Source of the DNA: Combretum micranthum
Lineage: Eukaryota; Streptophyta; Magnoliopsida; Myrtales; Combretaceae
DNA: 64,000 nt
Assembly: GCA_024138025.1 (NCBI GenBank)
Contig: JAMXBD010000366.1
Location: forward strand, 310,001 to 374,000
Reading direction: 5' to 3'
Shown piece by piece: positions 58,143-64,000 of the stretch. The notes beneath the pieces were generated by a model. The model made no database searches. It saw only the letters and a list, made by a program, of their open reading frames with translations, and had not been told where the DNA came from. Both the position numbers and the translations under genes were made by a program. Position 1 is the stretch's first letter. Every line of letters starts with the position of its first letter.

Positions 58143-61100
58143 TGTCATGCTCCGAAGGGTACCCTAAATGTGGCAGTCCATTATACAGAATATTAAAGCC
58201 TAAGAATGACCGTCTCAGTTATGCGAAAACTTCCATACTGTGTACAAGGCGTCTAACACATGGAGGAGACACATCGGAGTGTTACATTTCATATTGATAC
58301 AACTTGAGTAAGAATGTAAAGGAAATACAATTCATTATACTTCAAATACAAATCACTATACTTCAATTTCAATTCATTAAAAGATTTCACTACATAAAAC
58401 TATTACAAGGTAATTCACAAAACCTAGCAAATATCTTCAAGCATTCTTATTCCCTGCCGGAATCCCGAAGTCATATTCGGCTCTAACCATCTCGGTCCCC
58501 ACTTAGCATTCTCGAGATAACCTGTTCATTCAAACATTTATTGGGGTATAAGCTACACTAGCTTAGTGAGAATTCCCTTAATTTCGTACCATAATAAGCA
58601 AGTTGTAATTCATTCATATACTATGCATGAACAAATACATGAGCAGACAATTATGTATGGGTATCTGGAACCTACACACAGAACGGATTTACACCCTCCG
58701 TATCTTGGGTTAAGGATGGTATTGAAAGTCTACATGACCGCTGCTAGTCCCCGAGCCCTCGGCTCATAGCACTTGACTTGACTAGGCTCACCCATGGAAT
58801 GCATCCCCGATGCGCCTTAGTTCCCTATGAATGAGCTTTGGCACCAGGTTTCATTATCCAAACAAGTCCTCGGACCATACCAATCGACCTGCGTAGGAGT
58901 AGCACGCTACCAAATGCAATATGTTCGATGTGATGCATGACCAATTTAATTTTTGCTTAGGTCAAAATATTCATACATTCTTTAGAGTGACCAACCAATA
59001 TCATACATAACAGAAATAATATGAACAGTGTAGTTATCCAATCGAATCGTGGTTTCGATATGCTTTAGTATTCTTTGGCATACATTCATCACAGTCTCAT
59101 CATCTATCCCATCCCCATTCATATCGATTTTTATCTTGTTCCTATAATTCTAATGCAACTAGCTACAAGCACAAATAAGGTAACAAAATAAGAAGAAAGC
59201 TCACTTGGCCATTGGATCATCGGTCTCTTAGTAAAAGTAATCCGGTGGCAAGGAATTGTCGATTTCAGGGTCACCTAAAAAAGAGGAAATACCATAATAA
59301 GTATTTCATCACTTAACTAATCTAAACTATCTTATACAAACTATCAAATTCGTAATTCTCGTCCTAAGCGGGAATTCCAACTTAAAACGGACATAACTTG
59401 GTCGTTTTAACTCAAAATTTAGCAAATTATATATCGATTTCTATCTACTTTGAAAGGTCTATCTAATTATGATATTATATTTAATTTTTGAAAACTTTGA
59501 AGCTTCGAAAAGGTCCGATCAGTTCTGATCAGTAGCGAAACTCAATTCCGAAAAGTAGTTTTATGAATGTTTGTAATGTTTCTACTATCCAAAGCAAATA
59601 TACATGCAATAAGAACAAGTTACTACCATAAATGATATGTCATGAGATATATATATATATATAATATACACATGTTCTTGATGATATTGAACAAAAAGAA
59701 TTTTTAGAAAAAAATTTCTTATTCTAAAAATTCTTTTATAAGACTTTATGAAAAATTAACCTAGAAATACTAGTTTTGTATTCTTAATAATCCCTACTTG
59801 TTTTTAGAAAAATTCCTTAATAAAATCTATTTATTCTTGTTAAAATTAAGCCTTCATTATGTATATTCCCCAAAGCCTTTGTTTTTCAATAAAAACTCCC
59901 ATTTTACACTTTGTAAACATGTTTTTAAAATTGCTTCATCCCAAAATCCAAATTTTGTAAAAATTGTTTTTAAGGTGATTCCTTTAAGTAAAAATCATTC
60001 GATACTTAGAAAATTAAGGCTCAACCATGCCTAGCCACTAAGGACTTCATTTCTTTAATAAAACTTCTAATTTGAGTTTGAAAAATATGGGTTTTCATAC
60101 CATTATTCCATTATTACGAATTTCTTAAAATGATAATAACTCAAATTTTCCTATTTTATTTCTACTCCTTGTTCTACATGTTTTCTTAGCAAATCTCTTC
60201 TTAATTTATAAAAATCATTACTTGATGATACCTATGACCTAAACTCTTCGTTTTTCCATATAAAACACAAGTTTTGGAGTTGATAAATGGGTTTTTACGG
60301 CATGGTTTTGAAACCATCCGAATTTACAAAATTTGGATAAAACTCAAATTTCATATTTTATAATCTCTTCCTATTTTTTAGAATCTCTACTAGTAGATCT
60401 ACCATTTACTTATAAAAAAATCTCCTATTGATACCTATTCCATAAGCCTTCCATTTTCTAAACAAAACTTTCATTTTAGTATTGAAAAATGGGTTTTCAA
60501 AATTGGTCTTGGTTGAGATCCGAATTTACCAATTTATTTTTGGACATATCTTTTGATAAAATCCATCTAAACTTATGAAAAATCATCCTTTACGTATCCT
60601 ATCTTAAGATCCTTTCATTTCTTGAATAAAATCTTCATTTTTTTAGTTGGAAAATATGTTTTTAAACTAGGCCTTGGCCTAAATCCAAAAATAAGATTTT
60701 TATTTTGAAAATCACCTTTGATTTTTGTAAAAAGAAGTCTTGATAATATATATCCACTAAACCTTCATTTTCTCAACTAAAACTTCCATTTGAGACTTGG
60801 AAGAGGGTTTTTAAATATAGGTTTTACCAAGATACGAATTTCACTATTTTTATTCAAGTTCAAATCTAAGATCTACACATAATATGAACATGAATATAAA
60901 AGAAATGCATGGTAGTAAACTATAAACTCATAGATCTAAACTTTACTCCTTAAAATCATTCATTTATGATATCTATTTATTAAGCCCTTCATTTTAAATG
61001 AAAAATACACATTTTGAAGTTGAAAAATAGGTTTTCTAATTAGGGTTTCTTTTTTATTCGAATTTTCAAAAGTTATTTTTGTGGAAACTAATATATATCT

Positions 61101-62747
61101 TGAGCTTCCTAATACTTTTCTACTATCATTAGGCTATTACAAGTTATCTAAGAGCATAAAACAAAAGTCTAATGCATGTATGATCTTAAAATAACTAGAT
61201 CTAGTCTACTAAACTAGTTATAAATGCATGAACACTATGATGGTTATGTGAATCATGAATAGATGATGAATATATGCACAAATCACTAATAATAACAACA
61301 TAAATTAATAATAAAACAAGATAGCATAATAACTCAAATAACAAGATCTAAAACATTGTGATGGCAAGAATTCATGTTCCAGTGTTTCCACTTCCCTAGC
61401 TTGAAGCTCATGGGGATTTTGTGTGGAATCACACATGAATGAACTTGCCATTACATGTTTCAAGATCCTAAAGTATAGATCTCTTACCTTTTGGATGTTT
61501 GGAACAAGAAACTTGAAGAAAAATATGTGAATGTGTGTGTGTAGGAGTGTTCAGTTTTGGCAAGGGAAGAGAAGAGAGTTTTTGCAAAATTTTCCAAAAG
61601 AGAGAAAGAAGAAAGAAAGAAAGTGGAAAGAAGTTGGCATAAAGGGGTTTTTATAGACTTGTGGATTAGGGTTTTCTTTGTATAAAGAAAAGAAAATAAA
61701 ACAAATTGGAGAGAGGGAAAATGGGGAGATGTGCGCCGGTTTTGGGAGAAATAGAAAGAGAGGGAGTTGTTTGAGTTGTGTTGTGTAAGATTCAAAATTA
61801 ATTAAGGTAATTTAAGCAATAAAGTTATATTGGAAAAGTAATTGTAAGAAAAATGATGTAATTGTAAGAGTAGGGTGTAAGGATGTAAGAAATAGGTTAT
61901 GGGTAGTTGTACTTATGAATAGTATAGAAGAATTCAAAAAGTAGATTTGACATTTAAAGTACCGGTAGTAATGAAAATACGATAAAAATATTATAGCTGT
62001 AATTTTTATAACCCGAAAAATTATATAACTGATATATTTGAAAATTTTATGAAATTACGAGTCTAATGGCACTAATATCATATATTAATATTTCGAGCCT
62101 CGGGACACGTTTTTCGAAGTCTGTACCCGATTGGGTTCGAAATAAATCGAAAATTTGCTAATCTTATCTTTTGAAGCATTCTAGTATTAATACGAACCAA
62201 ACTACACCTTTTACTCATATTCCGACTCCTTGGTTTAGGAATACGGAGTTGCCGGATCTAAACTACTAGGGTTTCTTGGGAATTTGTTGACTTAGGTTTT
62301 CCGGTTGACTTTCCGGTTTAGACCTTTGCCAATTTGGAAACTGTTGTTTTATGTTTATATAACATATTTAATTTAAGAAATTTATTTTAAATTTTATTTT
62401 TGTAAGTATTTAATATCTCTCAACGTTTTCGGAATTCTTGAATTGAGTTTTATTTCCGAAGGTTTATCGTTATTTACTTATTAACAATTTGTTTTTGAAT
62501 TCTATATTACCCGATTTTACAATTCAGAGTTAAGTATGGAATTTATCGTACATGGTGGTTTTGAATTTGAAGACCATTGAGTTCTTATTTTATTTTCAAG
62601 GAATCTCATTTTCTCAAGATTAAGAAATTTCTAGATTTGTTCGTGATTTAGAACTAGTCAAAGTTCGGTTTTAGTTTGGAGTTATTTTTAGGGTTTATTT
62701 TCAAAGTTCATTTTGGAATTATTTACTAGAATTTTCCAAGACTTACA
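58143..62747 (-). mobile_element. 4.6 kb solo LTR inserted in chromovirus copy B
   Basis: It begins TGTCATGCTCCGAAGGG, ends AAGACTTACA and is flanked by ATTAG on both sides (58138-58142, 62748-62752). Copy A has a single AATTAATGG at this position, so the insertion is specific to copy B. It is colinear with 23838-28137. A minus-strand TATA-like CTATAAAAA (61648-61656) is followed by a pyrimidine-rich leader, as in the first copy, so its transcription sense is minus. It contains no coding region; the minus frame at 61484-61795 is Ser/Phe-rich leader sequence and not a gene. Confidence 0.9.
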
Positions 62748-62752
62748 ATTAG

Positions 62753-64000
62753 TGGCCATTGTTGAAGCTATACGGAAGTGGCATCAATATCTTTTAGGAA
62801 GGCATTTTATTTATTGAAACAAACAAGAGAAGTATCCAAGAGTTGTTAACACTGGTTATCCAAACTCCAGAGCAATAACAACTATTAGTCAACTTTTTAG
62901 GCTATGATTATTAACATTCAGTATAAGCCGGGGGTAGAGAATCTAGTAGTAGACTCCTTATCAAGGATGTTTTTCTATGGAGTCATTTTTTTAGCACTAA
63001 CCATTCCATCTTTTGATTTTTTTAATTATTTTGAAACAAGCACTTTCTAAGAATGCTCAATGGTTATCTTTGGTAGATTAGGTGCAAAGAGGAGATACTA
63101 TTCCTTGGGCATTAATTTATAAAGAAGAATTGTTATGGTTCAGATCTCGCATATTCGTAGATGAAAATTCAATATGTAATTTCATCATACCCCAACAGGA
63201 GGTCATTTGGGGGTTTTAAGAACTTACAAGAGGCTTTCCCTCTTATTTTTCCGGAAAGGAATGAAGACTGATATTGTGGATTTTATTAAAAAATGTCATG
63301 TATTTCAACAAGCCAAATATTTGACTACTGTTCCACAGGGTTTAACATTCCACAAAAGGTATTTGAAGACATGTCCATGGATTTATTACAAGTCTATTGG
63401 TTTCTCAAGGATATTTAATCATTCTGGTCATTGTAAACTGTTTAACTAAATACTGTCATTTTGGACCATCGTGTGCAAATTACACAGCTATCTCAGTAGC
63501 AAAATTGTTTGTTGAAATTATGGTGAAGCTTCATGCCTTCCACGCTCTATAGTTTATGATAGAGATTGTGTCTATATTAGTAAGTTTTGGAATGAGTTAT
63601 TTAAACTTAGTGGTACTAAGCTACGGATGAGTTCTTCTTATCATCCATAAACTGATGGTCAGTCAGAGGTTGTCAATAGATGTTTAGAGCATTGCTTATG
63701 CTTTTTTGTTGTGGATGTTTCTAAAGATTGGCCTAAATTCTTAGCATGGGCTGAATTTTCCTTCAATATAAGTTTCCATAGCAATATAGGGTTCACCCTA
63801 TTTCAAGCATTGTATAGACAACAACCACCTGCCATTCTAGATTATATTAGAGGAATAAGTGCTATTGAGGCTATTGATATAGATTTAACATCTTGAGATG
63901 AGATACTCAGAATTTTGAAAATAATTTTACTTATAGCTCAACAGGCTATGAAGAATATAATTGACACTAGTAAGGTTGATAAAGAGTTTAAAGGTTGGAG
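62753..64000 (+). pseudogene. Chromovirus gag-pol, copy B, second part (RNase H to integrase)
   Basis: The polyprotein resumes after the insertion: RNase H end (IQYKPGVEN-like near 62920), the H2C2 region (TPTGGHLG, then RTYKRLSLLFF, KCHVFQQAKY with Phe for the second Cys; 63190-63330), and the integrase core with TDGQSEVVNRCLEH (near 63650). DVSKDWPKFLAWAEFSFN and LFQALYRQQPPAI follow. The window ends in the integrase C-terminal region. Several stops are present; it cannot be translated. Confidence 0.85.

Larger units (their letters stand above)
46622..64000 (+). repeat. Segmental duplication, copy B (runs off the window)
   Basis: It matches copy A (9069-21645) in order and orientation. Main differences are the 4605-bp solo LTR insertion at 58143-62747, a 29-base G run at 51814-51842, and many small indels. 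The last bases (AAGAGTTTAAAGGTTG) match 21620-21640. Confidence 0.9.

Noticed and set aside
61484..61795. 103-residue minus-strand frame
   Set aside because: It is the pyrimidine-rich leader downstream of the LTR TATA box, giving Ser/Phe/Leu runs; not conserved in the copy at 26900.
1..64000. CRISPR arrays, rRNA, bacterial operons, clear tRNA genes
   Set aside because: Repeats seen are microsatellites, LTRs or duplications; no tRNA cloverleaf or rRNA sequence was recognised.

Overview
This is nuclear DNA of a flowering plant, most likely a eudicot. The evidence is the strongly AT-rich sequence, intron-type splice signals, a plant B3-domain gene of the DUF313 kind, and a dense load of Ty3/gypsy and Ty1/copia LTR retrotransposons. 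I cannot name the species. There is no rRNA, CRISPR, bacterial-type gene or clear tRNA gene. Nearly all the DNA is transposon or relic. The only gene-like ORFs I would defend are a B3-domain gene at 49255-50109 (minus) and, weakly, a 78-residue ORF at 53963-54199 (minus).

Layout. 1-3250 is intergenic. 3260-3797 holds a two-exon bHLH pseudogene. 3848-7989 is a minus-strand Ty1/copia relic in which gag is joined directly to the end of RNase H; a 2.7 kb gypsy-type solo LTR (4471-7165, duplication TTCAG) sits inside it. 9069 to about 21645 is copy A of a segmental duplication: a frameshifted B3 gene, a decayed small ORF and a full-length but dead chromovirus (16894-22757). A DPH1 fragment lies at 23242-23370. 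A 4.3 kb solo LTR follows at 23838-28137. 30148-38887 is a structurally complete, non-coding LTR element (LARD type) with 3.2 kb LTRs, a tRNA-iMet primer site, a polypurine tract and the target duplication GACAT; it inserted into the 5' part of a B3 relic. 38.9-45.1 kb contains three further B3 relics in both orientations and LTR fragments. 46622-64000 is copy B of the duplication. It carries the intact B3 ORF and a chromovirus interrupted by a 4.6 kb solo LTR (58143-62747, duplication ATTAG) that copy A lacks.

How it fits together. The region looks like a B3-gene cluster that expanded and rearranged while retrotransposons entered it. Three insertions can be ordered by nesting: copia then solo LTR; B3 inverted pair then LARD; chromovirus, then segmental duplication, then solo LTR in copy B only. 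The chromovirus copies share some inactivating changes and differ in others, so decay began before the duplication and continued after it. I found no convincing undescribed functional system. The most informative items are the duplication with its nested insertions, the preserved empty site for the LARD element, and the GC-rich motif clusters inside otherwise AT-rich LTRs.
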